Source: Cyanobacteriota bacterium (GTDB taxonomy: Bacteria; Acidobacteriota; Vicinamibacteria; Vicinamibacterales; UBA2999). From it: 64,000 nucleotides of DNA. The translations under genes and the position numbers were made by a program. Shown piece after piece: positions 48,658 to 58,320 of the stretch. Every line of letters starts with the position of its first letter. Position 1 is the first letter of the stretch. The stretch covers positions 51,322 to 115,321 of the forward strand of contig JAIEMQ010000024.1 in the NCBI GenBank assembly GCA_019752015.1, given 5' to 3'. The notes beneath the pieces are model-generated. The model had not been told where the DNA came from, did not search any database, and saw only the letters and a program-made list of their open reading frames with translations.

Positions 48658-50496
48658 ATGGGCCGTTTCGTCCTCGCCGGCATCATCCTGAATGGCGCAT
48701 GGACACAACTGGATGTGATTGGATGGCCGGCTTTCCTTCTGCCTGTCCTGGTGCTGGCACTTGAATTCGGTCAGCGTCCCACCGCACGACTCACCTCGAA
48801 GCCCGCGAAACCGGAATACCTGACCCCCGTTGTCGCTGCCGCTCTCCTTTGCGGAGTTCATCTCCTTCATGTGGCGCTGACCGCGCGCGAAGAATTCGGA
48901 TTCGGCGGCGACGAGGGCTATCACTTGAGCGCGACCCGCGCGTTCGCGCTGTATTTCATGAAGGCGGGCCCGTATCTCGCGGGGGTGATGATCGTGTACC
49001 TCGCTTGCCGTAAATGGGCGCCCGCGTTCGCAACAGCCGTGGCAATGTGCGGCCTGATCGGATCGAGTCTGTTGCTCCCGAATGAATCCCTGTTCGGGCG
49101 TTACCCGACCGCGTTTTATCTGCTGTCGATGCCCTTGAACGTCTTGTTCCAAGTGGCGCGCATTCCGTATCCGTTTACGGCTAATCACATCGTCAACATG
49201 CTGTCGCTGCCGGCGTGGCTGTTCGTGCTGCGGCCGGCGATCGTCGGCCGCTGGCCGGACTGGCGCGTCCTGCCCGTCGCGTTTCTGATCTATCTGCAGG
49301 GCCCGTCGATCGTTTACGTGAGCGGCGGTCTGCTCGAACCGTGGGCGTTCGTCTTCGTTCTCCTCGCGATTGAAGCCGCCGCCATCCCAGACGCCGATCG
49401 CCCGTGGCGCCCCGTCCTGCTGGCCGGCATCGCGACGCTCTTCAAGGAGACGGCGATCCTGTTCGTGCCGCCGATCTGGCTGTTGACGATGGTCGAGTGG
49501 CGCGGGTGGCGGCCGTCACTGCGCGCCGGCGCCATTCGCGTGGGCATCGCGGCCGTTGCGCCGTTCGTGATCTATTACGCGGTCCGCCGCGGCTTGAACA
49601 TCTCCAGGGGTTACGAGATCGCCGGTGCCAGCGGCGTGTGGACGCTGGCGCGCGCATCCGAGTGGCTGGCAAAGGCGCGGTTCCAACTGGGCGTTGGCGG
49701 ATCCATTGCCGTCGCGATCGTCGCTGCGTGGTCGGCGTTCGGCTTTGTGATCAATCGCGCCGCTATGCGGCAGCACGCGGTCTGGGTGCTCACAGCTCTC
49801 GCACTTGCAGTGTTCTTTGCAGCGGACGCCGCATCGATCCCTTACACCGGCATTGGACGGTTCCTCGCATATTCGCTTCTCGCCTTATGCGGAGTTGTGT
49901 TTGCCACCGCGGATTGGCTCGAGCGGGAACGCCGCAGCATATTGATCGCCGCCGTTCTCATCATCGCGACATTGCAAATCATTCCGGCGTGGCGAATCCT
50001 GGCGCTCGACCTTCAACCTGACTACGAGCGCAATTCGCTCGAGTGGACAGGCAGTCTCGTTCGTTATCCGATTCGCACGCTGTCACGCCGCCTTCCTGAT
50101 CTTCAAGGAGGCGCTTCGATAACGAAGATAAAGGTGATCGCCTTCGGCACCGATTTGATCAGCCTGCGCGTGGCCTATCCCGATCTGGCGGAGCGGTACG
50201 ACCTCCAGGGTGACACGCAGTCGCCTGCGAATGCCGATTGCGGCTGCCGGGACACGAACGAAGCGATCATCGCCGCCTTCGAGTGGCCGACCCATTTCAG
50301 AGACTCACCCGACGCGCGCGCCGCCTTCTCGCAGAATCAGGCGGCCTGCCTGGCTCAAGTCCGCGCCACATGTGGATCAATCGCGGTCGAGGATATCGAC
50401 GACGGCACCATCATCGGCGTGCTGGGCGCAGGACCACGAGCGCCCGCAACGCCAACAGCTGAGGCAATAGTTCCGCGATCCGATCGACCCCGCTGA
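48658..50496 (+). CDS. Multi-pass GT-C-like membrane protein, probable polyprenyl-sugar glycosyltransferase
   Basis: A 612-residue protein with about 10-12 TM segments spread over residues 1-460, then a soluble C-terminal domain (about 465-612). The first loop has GFGGDEGYHLSATR, like the Asp/Glu motif of the GT39/ArnT glycosyltransferase group that uses polyprenyl-phosphate sugars. The C-terminal part is polar with CGCRDTNEAIIAAFEW and several Cys. Substrate unknown. ATG at 48658 is chosen; a TTG at 48631 is possible. The end overlaps the methyltransferase on the opposite strand by 86 bases, and it is divergent from the YpfJ-type gene. Confidence 0.65.
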   Translation: MGRFVLAGIILNGAWTQLDVIGWPAFLLPVLVLALEFGQRPTARLTSKPAKPEYLTPVVAAALLCGVHLLHVALTAREEFGFGGDEGYHLSATRAFALYFMKAGPYLAGVMIVYLACRKWAPAFATAVAMCGLIGSSLLLPNESLFGRYPTAFYLLSMPLNVLFQVARIPYPFTANHIVNMLSLPAWLFVLRPAIVGRWPDWRVLPVAFLIYLQGPSIVYVSGGLLEPWAFVFVLLAIEAAAIPDADRPWRPVLLAGIATLFKETAILFVPPIWLLTMVEWRGWRPSLRAGAIRVGIAAVAPFVIYYAVRRGLNISRGYEIAGASGVWTLARASEWLAKARFQLGVGGSIAVAIVAAWSAFGFVINRAAMRQHAVWVLTALALAVFFAADAASIPYTGIGRFLAYSLLALCGVVFATADWLERERRSILIAAVLIIATLQIIPAWRILALDLQPDYERNSLEWTGSLVRYPIRTLSRRLPDLQGGASITKIKVIAFGTDLISLRVAYPDLAERYDLQGDTQSPANADCGCRDTNEAIIAAFEWPTHFRDSPDARAAFSQNQAACLAQVRATCGSIAVEDIDDGTIIGVLGAGPRAPATPTAEAIVPRSDRPR

Positions 50497-51178
50497 CGGC
50501 GGGATACAGCGCTGCCGGATAGAGCTGCGGTTTGCTGTATCCACCGGTGAGCGCGTACGCCCATGCGCCAATGCGTTCGCGTGTCACGATCTCCCACCCG
50601 TCAAGAATGTTTGCAGCGTCGTTCTGCCAGAACACGCGCGTGGCATTGCCCTGGGCCGCGTAATACGGGTGCGCCCACGGATCGAACGACGCAGGGGCGT
50701 CCGGCACGATCGGCCGATCGAAACCGATTGGCTCGTGATGGAGCGGCCCATACACGAGCCGGCCGGCAAGACTGACGTAAGGATCGAAGATGATGACGCG
50801 CCCGTTCGGCTCGAGGACACGCCGGCACTCACGCAAGGCCGTGCGCGGATACTCGAGATGGTGGAAGACATCGAACAGGATCAAGTGCGACACCGTGCCG
50901 TCGCCGAAGGTCAGCGCGTAGGCGTTCTCGACCTGATCGATCCACGGGTTGGCGAACAGATCGGTCCGGACGCAATCAGCGATGACGTCGCGAATGTTGC
51001 CGATGCCAGAACCAAGCTCGACGATCTTTCCAGGGACGTTCGGATCGATGTGCACGGCAATCCGGCGATGGAAGTCGCGGTATGCGCGCTGCAGCACCGG
51101 CTTGCGCTGCCACGCCAGGCGGTTGCGCTCGATTTCTACGTTGTGTTGATCGAGCGGCAGTGGCGCGGAGGGGCTCAT
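50411..51178 (-). CDS. SAM-dependent methyltransferase (class I)
   Basis: A 255-residue methyltransferase. Motif I is IVELGSGIGNIRDVIADCV, the acidic loop DLFANPWIDQVENAYAL, motif IV LILFDVFHHLEYPRTALREC, and RVLEPNGRVIIFDPYVS is the typical post-motif strand. This combination is like methyltransferases that act on sugars, lipids or small molecules in polysaccharide operons. ATG at 51178 overlaps the GT2 gene stop (ATGA). The start choice fits; the open frame to 51391 lies inside the GT2 gene. The 3' 86 bases are antisense to the GT-C-like gene. Confidence 0.85.
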   Translation of the reverse strand: MSPSAPLPLDQHNVEIERNRLAWQRKPVLQRAYRDFHRRIAVHIDPNVPGKIVELGSGIGNIRDVIADCVRTDLFANPWIDQVENAYALTFGDGTVSHLILFDVFHHLEYPRTALRECRRVLEPNGRVIIFDPYVSLAGRLVYGPLHHEPIGFDRPIVPDAPASFDPWAHPYYAAQGNATRVFWQNDAANILDGWEIVTRERIGAWAYALTGGYSKPQLYPAALYPAVSGVDRIAELLPQLLALRALVVLRPARR

Positions 51179-52506
51179 CGCAATCGCGCGCCGGCTTTGA
51201 CTCGAAACAGTCCGATCAGCGTCATGCGCAGCAGCATGAAGCCGTGCCGGAACCGATGAATGTTGGTGGAGCCATAGCTGCGGGCGCGGTAATACACCGG
51301 CACGTCGACGATGCCGAGGCCGAAGATCGCGGCGGGAAACAACAGCTCGAAGTCGCCGAACGGATCGACGTCGCCGAAATCGCCACGCCACCGCACCATT
51401 CGCGCGTAGTCGTCACGACGCAACAGCTTGGTGCCGCACAGGGAATCGTTCAAGTGGCTGTCGAGAACGAAGCTCAGCGCCTTTGCAAAGAAGACGTTGC
51501 CGAGGCGATTCAGGAAGCGCATCGCCTCGCCCTCCATCGGATACACGAGCCGCGTGCCGTTCACGAAGTCCGCGAGGCCGGAGCAATACGCATTGTAGAA
51601 ACGCGGCAGCATCTCCGGCGGCATGGTGAGATCCGCATCGAGGATCGTCACGAGCTCGTGCTTCGCTTTCGAAAACCCAAGCCGCACCGCGTCCGACTTG
51701 CCCCGGCCGGTCTGCTGATAGCTCGACACCGCCATGCGCGAGCCATATGCAGCGGTGACCCGTTGCACTTCCTGCCACGTTCCATCCGACGAGTGCCCTT
51801 CGATGAAGATGACTTCGACGGGCGCGGGGAACGCGGGCAGCCGTTGCAGGGCCGCTTCGATATTGCCCTTCTCGTTGCGGCACGGGATCACGATGCTCAG
51901 GCTTGGTGGTGCGGTGGCGGCCACCGGCCGCAGGATCACGACGGCGGCGAAGCCAAGCCATCGCAGCAGCGGAATCATCGGCATCGTCCAGTTGATCAAG
52001 TCGCCGAGGCCGAGCAGGCGAAACGGCGAATACCCGGCCGGCTTGATTTGCACGACCTCGTAGCCGCTGAGTTTTGCCAATGCCGCCAGCGCTTCGCGGG
52101 TGACGAACGTCGACGGCACCGGACCCTTTCGAAGTCCGAGCTGGTTCGCGAGCCAGAACACGCCGCGGAAGTACGGGTTGTCGAGTACGACGGCGACCCG
52201 CGACAACCGCGTGAGGCGCGATCGAATCGCGGCCAGCGTTGCCTCGATGTCGAGATCTTCGTTCAGGTTGCCATTCAAGAGGACCGCGGTGCGGCTGCCC
52301 TCTTCGGTCGTAATGTCGCCGGCGCTCGTAACCACCGACTTCACCCCGTTGTCGACATGCTTCAGCAACGAGCCATCGTCATTGGGCAGCGGCGCGAGCT
52401 GGATGACCGAGTCGTAATACCTGGAAAACCTGGAGAGCTGACCTGCGAGGATCCGCGTGAGATAAGGATTCGGCACGAGCGACTCAATCTTATCCGACGT
52501 GACCAA
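51175..52506 (-). CDS. Two-domain protein: methyltransferase-like N-part fused to a GT2 glycosyltransferase
   Basis: A 443-residue fusion. Residues about 200-443 are a glycosyltransferase family 2 domain: LSIVIPCRNEKGNIEAAL, FIEGHSSDGTWQEVQ, TGRGKSDAVRLGF, LVTILDADLTMPPEML (DxD-like Asp) and NDSLCGTKLLRRDDY. The first 200 residues end in the pattern of a methyltransferase C-terminal half (RVAVVLDNPYFRGVFWLANQL), but no AdoMet motif I is visible, and the only start is TTG at 52506 or GTG at 52476, so the N-part may be truncated or inactive. It precedes the methyltransferase gene by a 4-base overlap; both look like polysaccharide modification enzymes. It is divergent from the Ig-like gene. Confidence 0.8.
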   Translation of the reverse strand: MVTSDKIESLVPNPYLTRILAGQLSRFSRYYDSVIQLAPLPNDDGSLLKHVDNGVKSVVTSAGDITTEEGSRTAVLLNGNLNEDLDIEATLAAIRSRLTRLSRVAVVLDNPYFRGVFWLANQLGLRKGPVPSTFVTREALAALAKLSGYEVVQIKPAGYSPFRLLGLGDLINWTMPMIPLLRWLGFAAVVILRPVAATAPPSLSIVIPCRNEKGNIEAALQRLPAFPAPVEVIFIEGHSSDGTWQEVQRVTAAYGSRMAVSSYQQTGRGKSDAVRLGFSKAKHELVTILDADLTMPPEMLPRFYNAYCSGLADFVNGTRLVYPMEGEAMRFLNRLGNVFFAKALSFVLDSHLNDSLCGTKLLRRDDYARMVRWRGDFGDVDPFGDFELLFPAAIFGLGIVDVPVYYRARSYGSTNIHRFRHGFMLLRMTLIGLFRVKAGARLR

Positions 52507-52535
52507 CTGAATCTGACTGTGGTCAAATATCGGGC

Positions 52536-53456
52536 ATGAGCATCCCCCGGCTCGCGGTCACACTTCTGCTCGTCTGCTGCTCCGCCTCGGTATTGGTGGC
52601 CCAACCGAAGCCGTCGTTGCGAATCGTCGTCATCGAGGGTGAAGGCGCGGTCAACATCATTCAACAGAAGACGGCGGTTGCGCCGGTCGTTGAAGTGCGC
52701 GATCAGAACAACCTGCCGGTGGCCGGCGCCACGGTCACCTTCACGATTCAAGGCGGCAAGACCGCGACGTTCGCGGGCGGATCGCAAACGTTGACCGTGA
52801 CCACCAATGCGGCTGGACGCGCGATCGCGTCGGCGGTGAATCCGCTCAGCAGCGGCTCGGTGCAGATCCAGGCGACGGCAGCATTTCAGGGTCAGACCGC
52901 GGCGGCGACAATCACGCAAACCAACGTAGTGACGGCGGCCGGCGGGCTTGGCGGGGGCGCGATCGCCGGAATTGCGGGAGGCGTGGCCGCGGCAGGCGCA
53001 GCTGCGGTGCTGACGAAGAAGGGCGACGAAGACGCTGGCGATGAGGAAACCGCGACGATCGATCCGGCGGTGTCCGCCGCACTCGGCACCTACAATCTCG
53101 TGACCGTCAACGGCGTCGGCCTGCCGGCCACGACGGTATCGAGTCCGCCGGCGACATGCGCGGTGGTCACCGATAATGCCACCCTGACACTGACGGCTAA
53201 CGGACGCGATCTTCGCTACGAAGTGAAAGAGACGTCACGGACAACGTGTCTGATCGGTGGGAATACCAACTTCCAAAGCGGCACGACCGGAACGTGGACG
53301 ATCGCCGGAAACACCGTCACATTCACGGGCACGTCCGACAATTTCGTGCTCGACGCTGCGACCTTCAGCAACGGATCTCTGACAATGACCGCGAGGCCGC
53401 CGCACATCGACGCCGGCCGCGAAGCGCCGCGCGTGACAACCGTCTGGCGCAAGTGA
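52536..53456 (+). CDS. Exported protein with a bacterial Ig-like domain
   Basis: A 306-residue protein with a signal peptide (residues 1-22, ending ASVLVA). Residues about 40-130 are an Ig-like/invasin domain (APVVEVRDQNNLPVAGATVTF, TVTTNAAGRAIASAV). A Gly/Ala stretch (about 135-163, GGLGGGAIAGIAGGVAAAG) could be a membrane segment or a flexible linker. Residues about 180-300 form a beta-rich, lipocalin-like domain with LGTYNLVTVNGVGLPA and GTTGTWTIAGNTVTFTGT. The pattern of a short barrel next to an Ig-like domain is common in surface proteins of Acidobacteriota (inference). It stands 18 bases before the receptor gene and the two may be one unit. Confidence 0.65.
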   Translation: MSIPRLAVTLLLVCCSASVLVAQPKPSLRIVVIEGEGAVNIIQQKTAVAPVVEVRDQNNLPVAGATVTFTIQGGKTATFAGGSQTLTVTTNAAGRAIASAVNPLSSGSVQIQATAAFQGQTAAATITQTNVVTAAGGLGGGAIAGIAGGVAAAGAAAVLTKKGDEDAGDEETATIDPAVSAALGTYNLVTVNGVGLPATTVSSPPATCAVVTDNATLTLTANGRDLRYEVKETSRTTCLIGGNTNFQSGTTGTWTIAGNTVTFTGTSDNFVLDAATFSNGSLTMTARPPHIDAGREAPRVTTVWRK

Positions 53457-53474
53457 CGCTAGTATTCGGCCCAC

Positions 53475-56400
53475 ATGCGGCGATTCGGCGGCGCTTTCTT
53501 CGGCAGCCTGTTCGTGGCGGCCTTTGTCGTAACGGCGGTTTCGGCGCAAACCTCACTCGGCCGCGTTCGCGGCCGCGTCTCCGATGCGGACGGCGTGATT
53601 GCGAACGCGATTGTCCGGCTCACCGACGAATCCAACGGCGTCAAGCGAGCGACGACCAGCAACGACGCGGGCGAATACCTGTTCGCCGACGTGCCGCCTG
53701 GCCGATACACGGTGCGCGCGTCGCGTGATGGTTACGGGCCAATCGAGTACCGCGGCCTCATCGTCGGCACCAGCGGGTCTGCGATATGCGATCTGCACAT
53801 GAGCCCGGGCGCGATCGAAGCCTTCATCAGCGCCGAATCACCCGCACCTGATCGTGTCAATGGCATCCTCTCGACCGCGTTCACTCGGGATGACCTCATC
53901 TCGCAGCCAACGGCCGGCCGCAACATTTTCATCATGGGAACGCTGGCGCCCACCGTCCTGCCGACCGGTAACGCCGTGTTCGTGCGGCAGCAGGACCAGT
54001 CGAACGCGTCGTTAATCTCGATGGCCGGCAGCTCGCGCCGCGCAAACACCTACGTCGTCGACGGCGTGCCGATCGTTGATATTCAGAACCGCGCCACGAT
54101 CATTCCGGGGATGGAATCGGTGGACGAGATGCGCGTGCAACTCGGCCCATACGATCCGCAGGTCGGCCGCACCGCCGGCGGCGTGTTCAACGTGACTGCC
54201 AAGTCCGGCGGCAATGAGTGGTCCGGCTCCGCGGTGTACCAGAACCGGCCCGACGCAATGCAGGCGCAATTGTTTTTCGCCGACAAGGCCGGGCTGCCGC
54301 GGGTCGACACGTCGTATCACCTGTTCGCCGGATCCGTCGGCGGCCGCATCGTGCGCGATCGCACGTTCTTTTTTTTGAGCGGCGAAGGGTATCGCACGGA
54401 ATCGAGCCGCAACACGGTGCTGAACCTGCCGACCGCGGCGGAACGCCGCGGTGATTTTTCGGATTCGGCGGTGACCATCTTCGATCCGCTGAGCACGCGT
54501 CCGGATCCGCTGGCGCCGGGGCGATTCATCCGCGATCCGTTTCCCGGCAACCGCATCCCGACGGCGCGCCTCAATCCTGTCGCGGTCGCCATGCTCGCTC
54601 ACGTTCCGGCTGCCGGGTTGAATGCCTCGGTGCCCGTCAGCGTGGGAGTGCTGGACGAAGCGCGCCAATTGAGCGGCAAGCTGGCGCACCAGTGGAATGC
54701 ACGACTCAACACGTCGATGACCTACGCGTGGTATCGCTCCGCAGAGCCCGACGCGCGTTTCTACGGCGGCAATCTCTTCGCGAACGGCGCCGATCCCGGC
54801 GACGGCGCGCTGGTGCGGCGTGTCAACATGCTCGCGATCAACCACACGTGGTCGGTGAACGATCGCACCGGGATCCATGCGCGGTACGGGATGAACGAGT
54901 TCCTCGACGACAATCGCGGCGCCGATTTCGACCCCGCGTCGCTCGGCTTCGATCCGCGATTTCTCGCGTCAGTACCCTTCCGGAAGTTTCCATCGATTTA
55001 CGTCAGCGACTATGGCCAGGGCGGCGCATTGCTCGGCGACAGGGATCGACAACGCGGTCTTTTCTACGCTCACAATGCATCAGCCGTAGTGACGACCCTG
55101 AGAGGCCGCCATACCTGGCAGGCGGGCGGCGAGTGGCGGCGAACCGGCGTCGACTTTCGCAACCTGGGTGGCAGCGGATACTTCGGCTTCACGCGCGATT
55201 TCACGAACGGCCCCGATCCAATCGCGGCGGCAAACGCGACCGGCAACGCACTCGCCAGTTTCCTCCTCGGCTATCCCGCGAACGGCGGCATTTACACCAG
55301 CGTGCCCATCGATGTGTATGTCCGATACGGCGCCGGCTTCGTGCAGGACACGATCAGGGTCGGCACGCGATTCACGGTGAGCCTCGGCCTCCGCTACGAA
55401 TTCGAAGACGGGCTGCGTGAGGCCGACAATCATCTCGCCGTTGGCTGGTCCACGGCGCCATTCCCGATACAAGTTGCCGCCAATCGGCAGGACGGCACGC
55501 CGCTGCGATTGACAGGCGGCCTGATTTACGCCGGCGAAGGCGGCGCGCCGACGATGCAGGGCGATCCGGATCGCTGGAAGCCTTCGCCACGTGTCAATGC
55601 CGCGTTCATGACCGATGATCGCGGTGTGCTGCGTGCCGGCTACGGCATTTTCCGCGCCCCGCAACAAGGAATCAGCGCGTCGGAAACGGGGACCGGTACG
55701 CGCGGTTACAACGTCACGACGAATCTCGTGACCACGCTCGAGAATCGCTTCATCCCGTGCGCGACCTGCTCGCTGACGTTCCCATTTCCCGACGGCGTCG
55801 CGCAGCCGTCAGGCAGTGCGCTCGGGGTCATGACCGGCGTCGGCGGCGGGGTCGAATTCGTGGATCCGCGAAGCACGCCGGGCCATTACCATCGCTACTC
55901 GATCGAGTTCGAGCGGCGGTTCTTCTCGAGCGTGACGATCAATGCGGCCTACGCCGGCGCCGTGGGAACAAACTTGTCCGTCGGCGGATCGAGCGGATCA
56001 TTCGTCAACGTCAATCAACTCGAGCCGCGCTACTCGACGCTCGGTGCCGGCCTCTTCGCGCCGGTGGCCAATCCGTTTTTCGGCACGCCGCTCGCCGTCG
56101 GGATCCTCGCGGGCGCCACGATACCCGCGGGCCAGTTGCTGCGGCCCTATCCGCAGTTCGACGCGGTCTACGCGATGCGATCGGCGCTGGCGCGATCGCG
56201 GTACGACGCGCTGATCGTGGGCGCGTCCCAGCATCGCTCTCGATGGTGGCTGCGCGGCAATTACACCTTCAGCCGGCAACGCGACAACCAATTCGCGGAG
56301 AGCAACTTCTTCTCTGAAGGCTCGGCGATTCGCAACTACTACGACATCGAGTCGGAATACGGCCTGTCGGTCCTTGATACGCCGCATCGACTCAACGCGG

Positions 56401-56894
56401 CGGGATCGATCGCGCTGCCGGCGCGCTTTTCCGCATCGTTCGCGATGACCTATCAGAGCGGGTTCCCGATCGCGATCGGCCAGGCCGCGCAGAACAGCGG
56501 CCTGCTCGCCGGCAGTCAGCGCCCGAATGTCGTGCCTGGTGCATCACCTTTGCTCGCGACCGACCCGGTCGACGCGTTCGATGCATCCTGCAGCTGCATC
56601 AAATGGCTGAATCCGTCGGCGTGGACCGAGGCGCCGGCATTCACGCTCGGTAATGCACCGCGCGCCGACGAGCGTGCACGTACGCCCGGGCGGCGTTTGC
56701 TGGATGTGGCCATCGATCGCCCCTTCCGTTACGGACGAACGTCACTCACGCTGCGCGCCGAGATCATCAACGTGCTCAACGCGCGTGATTTCCGCGGCCC
56801 GAACAGCCAGTGGGGGTCGTCGACGTTCGGAGAGATTCGCAGCGACAGCGGCTTTCCGCGCACGCTGCAGTTGCGCGCCCGAGTTGCGTGGTGA
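53475..56894 (+). CDS. Oar-like TonB-dependent-receptor-fold outer-membrane protein
   Basis: A 1139-residue protein. A signal peptide (1-25, ending AVSAQT) is followed by a carboxypeptidase-regulatory-like domain (about 27-105, ANAIVRLTDESNGVKRATTSNDAGEYLFADVPPG). A plug-like domain (about 130-260) has NTYVVDGVPIVDIQNRATII and VGRTAGGVFNVTAKSGGNEW. The remaining 850 residues are beta-barrel strands rich in aromatic ends, closing with SSTFGEIRSDSGFPRTLQLRARVAW and a C-terminal W, typical of outer-membrane barrels. No clear TonB box is seen. Oar-like proteins of this size are numerous in Acidobacteriota and probably take up oligosaccharides or other polymers; the ligand is unknown. Confidence 0.92.
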   Translation: MRRFGGAFFGSLFVAAFVVTAVSAQTSLGRVRGRVSDADGVIANAIVRLTDESNGVKRATTSNDAGEYLFADVPPGRYTVRASRDGYGPIEYRGLIVGTSGSAICDLHMSPGAIEAFISAESPAPDRVNGILSTAFTRDDLISQPTAGRNIFIMGTLAPTVLPTGNAVFVRQQDQSNASLISMAGSSRRANTYVVDGVPIVDIQNRATIIPGMESVDEMRVQLGPYDPQVGRTAGGVFNVTAKSGGNEWSGSAVYQNRPDAMQAQLFFADKAGLPRVDTSYHLFAGSVGGRIVRDRTFFFLSGEGYRTESSRNTVLNLPTAAERRGDFSDSAVTIFDPLSTRPDPLAPGRFIRDPFPGNRIPTARLNPVAVAMLAHVPAAGLNASVPVSVGVLDEARQLSGKLAHQWNARLNTSMTYAWYRSAEPDARFYGGNLFANGADPGDGALVRRVNMLAINHTWSVNDRTGIHARYGMNEFLDDNRGADFDPASLGFDPRFLASVPFRKFPSIYVSDYGQGGALLGDRDRQRGLFYAHNASAVVTTLRGRHTWQAGGEWRRTGVDFRNLGGSGYFGFTRDFTNGPDPIAAANATGNALASFLLGYPANGGIYTSVPIDVYVRYGAGFVQDTIRVGTRFTVSLGLRYEFEDGLREADNHLAVGWSTAPFPIQVAANRQDGTPLRLTGGLIYAGEGGAPTMQGDPDRWKPSPRVNAAFMTDDRGVLRAGYGIFRAPQQGISASETGTGTRGYNVTTNLVTTLENRFIPCATCSLTFPFPDGVAQPSGSALGVMTGVGGGVEFVDPRSTPGHYHRYSIEFERRFFSSVTINAAYAGAVGTNLSVGGSSGSFVNVNQLEPRYSTLGAGLFAPVANPFFGTPLAVGILAGATIPAGQLLRPYPQFDAVYAMRSALARSRYDALIVGASQHRSRWWLRGNYTFSRQRDNQFAESNFFSEGSAIRNYYDIESEYGLSVLDTPHRLNAAGSIALPARFSASFAMTYQSGFPIAIGQAAQNSGLLAGSQRPNVVPGASPLLATDPVDAFDASCSCIKWLNPSAWTEAPAFTLGNAPRADERARTPGRRLLDVAIDRPFRYGRTSLTLRAEIINVLNARDFRGPNSQWGSSTFGEIRSDSGFPRTLQLRARVAW

Positions 56895-56897
56895 CGC

Positions 56898-58205
56898 TCA
56901 GCGAATCGACTGAGTGATCCAGCCTCGCTCGGGGGACCACGCCTGGTAGCTGCGCGGCCCATCGCGATCGGGGCAATGCGCGCGATCGTGATCGATCTGC
57001 TTGCGCGCAAACAATTGATCGTGCGCTTCCCAGTAGCGTTCGCTGAATGACGCGCTGACGAGGTCGAGGTTCGGGGTGAACTCGTAGATCGCCTCGGCCG
57101 GCGACTGATCGGACGCCGGCATCTCCACGGTGCGGACCAGCACGCGATCGCCGAGATGCTCCAGGGACGCGCGATTGAAGCGTGAGCCGGTCGCGAGATT
57201 CAGCTCGGTGCGCGGCATCACGGCCAGGCGCAGCGGCCGGCCCGATCGGCAGTTCTGGCATTGATGCGCGGGATTTTCTTCCGGCGTCTGTCCATCCAGC
57301 GCCGCCGGATCGAGCAAGGCCACCAGGCCGCCGTTACGAGACTGCGAGAAACCACCAACCACCAGGCGGTCGGGCGCCAGCCAATGCACTTGCTCCAGCC
57401 ACCCATCGTTCACGTAGGTGCCGAGCCGCCGGCCCTCATCGTCCAGCACCGCGATCAGGCTCGCACTCCACGTCCAGTGATGCGCGGCCACGGCGATCTT
57501 GCGGGCGGCGCCATTGCCCTCGACCGCAAACCCGGCGAGGCCCCATGGCGCTCCGAACGGCTTGCCGCCAATCGTCAGCGTGTCGTCGAATTCGAACGTC
57601 CATTGCGGCTCGCCGTCGAAGTCGAACGCCATGACGCGGCCGCCCTCGACGTAATTGTCGGTGCGCCGGAATCGATTGGCGGTGGCGACGTAGACTCTCG
57701 ACCGCGGCGTGCCGACGATTCGGCTGGATGAAGCAATCTCGGAGAGGATGTGCCGGTATTGATCCCCCAGTTCGTGCGTCCAGATCGTGCTCCCATTGGC
57801 GTTTCGCGCGGTGATCGAGGCCTCGTTGATCTCGATGGTGAATTGCTCCGCTGAGGCGGCCGGCCGCGTCAGCCACCAACCGGAAATACCGACGACCGCC
57901 ACCAGGGCCGCCGCGAGAATCGGACCCGAACGGCGTCGCGAGGCAGGCTCGGCGACAGACTCGACGGGTACCGTCGCGGGTGAAGGACCACTCTCAGTTT
58001 CAGGCGGGTCGGCCTGCAGCCACGCGTCGATCTCGGACGTGAAAGCGTAGACCGACGCGCCTTTGCGGCCCGGCACGCGCCGAATCGGCAGGCCGCGCGT
58101 CCGCTCCCATCGTCTCAGAGTGCCCTCATCACGTCCGAGGTAGGTCGCGATCGCCTTCCACGAATCGAGGCGTTCTCCGCCGTTCCCGGAATTCACACCG
58201 GTCAT
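56898..58205 (-). CDS. Membrane-anchored HTH regulator with beta-propeller-like sensor
   Basis: A 435-residue one-component regulator. Residues 10-65 are an HTH of excisionase/MerR-like type: LDSWKAIATYLGRDEGTLRRWERTRGLPIRR, then KGASVYAFTSEIDAWL. A TM helix (about 95-113, ILAAALVAVVGISGWWLT) separates it from a large outside domain (about 120-435) with repeated strand patterns such as VMAFDFDGEPQWTFEFD and LVVGGFSQSRNGGLVALLD, like WD40/PQQ-type propellers. This layout lets a periplasmic signal change DNA binding. It ends 4 bases from the stop of the Oar-like receptor, on the other strand. Confidence 0.75.
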   Translation of the reverse strand: MTGVNSGNGGERLDSWKAIATYLGRDEGTLRRWERTRGLPIRRVPGRKGASVYAFTSEIDAWLQADPPETESGPSPATVPVESVAEPASRRRSGPILAAALVAVVGISGWWLTRPAASAEQFTIEINEASITARNANGSTIWTHELGDQYRHILSEIASSSRIVGTPRSRVYVATANRFRRTDNYVEGGRVMAFDFDGEPQWTFEFDDTLTIGGKPFGAPWGLAGFAVEGNGAARKIAVAAHHWTWSASLIAVLDDEGRRLGTYVNDGWLEQVHWLAPDRLVVGGFSQSRNGGLVALLDPAALDGQTPEENPAHQCQNCRSGRPLRLAVMPRTELNLATGSRFNRASLEHLGDRVLVRTVEMPASDQSPAEAIYEFTPNLDLVSASFSERYWEAHDQLFARKQIDHDRAHCPDRDGPRSYQAWSPERGWITQSIR

Positions 58206-58320
58206 TGGTGCCTTATTGTCACAGGTTTCGTCATTCCCGGGCCGCTATCTCCGCGCATGCAGGCAAATGCAGGCATTTGACGGTTGAGCCGGATGGTGTG
58301 AGTCGGCAATCTGCCTCCCC

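Noticed and set aside
48559..49188. A 209-codon minus-strand frame across the YpfJ/GT-C divergent region
   Set aside because: It lies over the conserved YpfJ N-terminus and the GT-C N-terminal TM region, is rich in Arg/His/Gln and shows no family signature.
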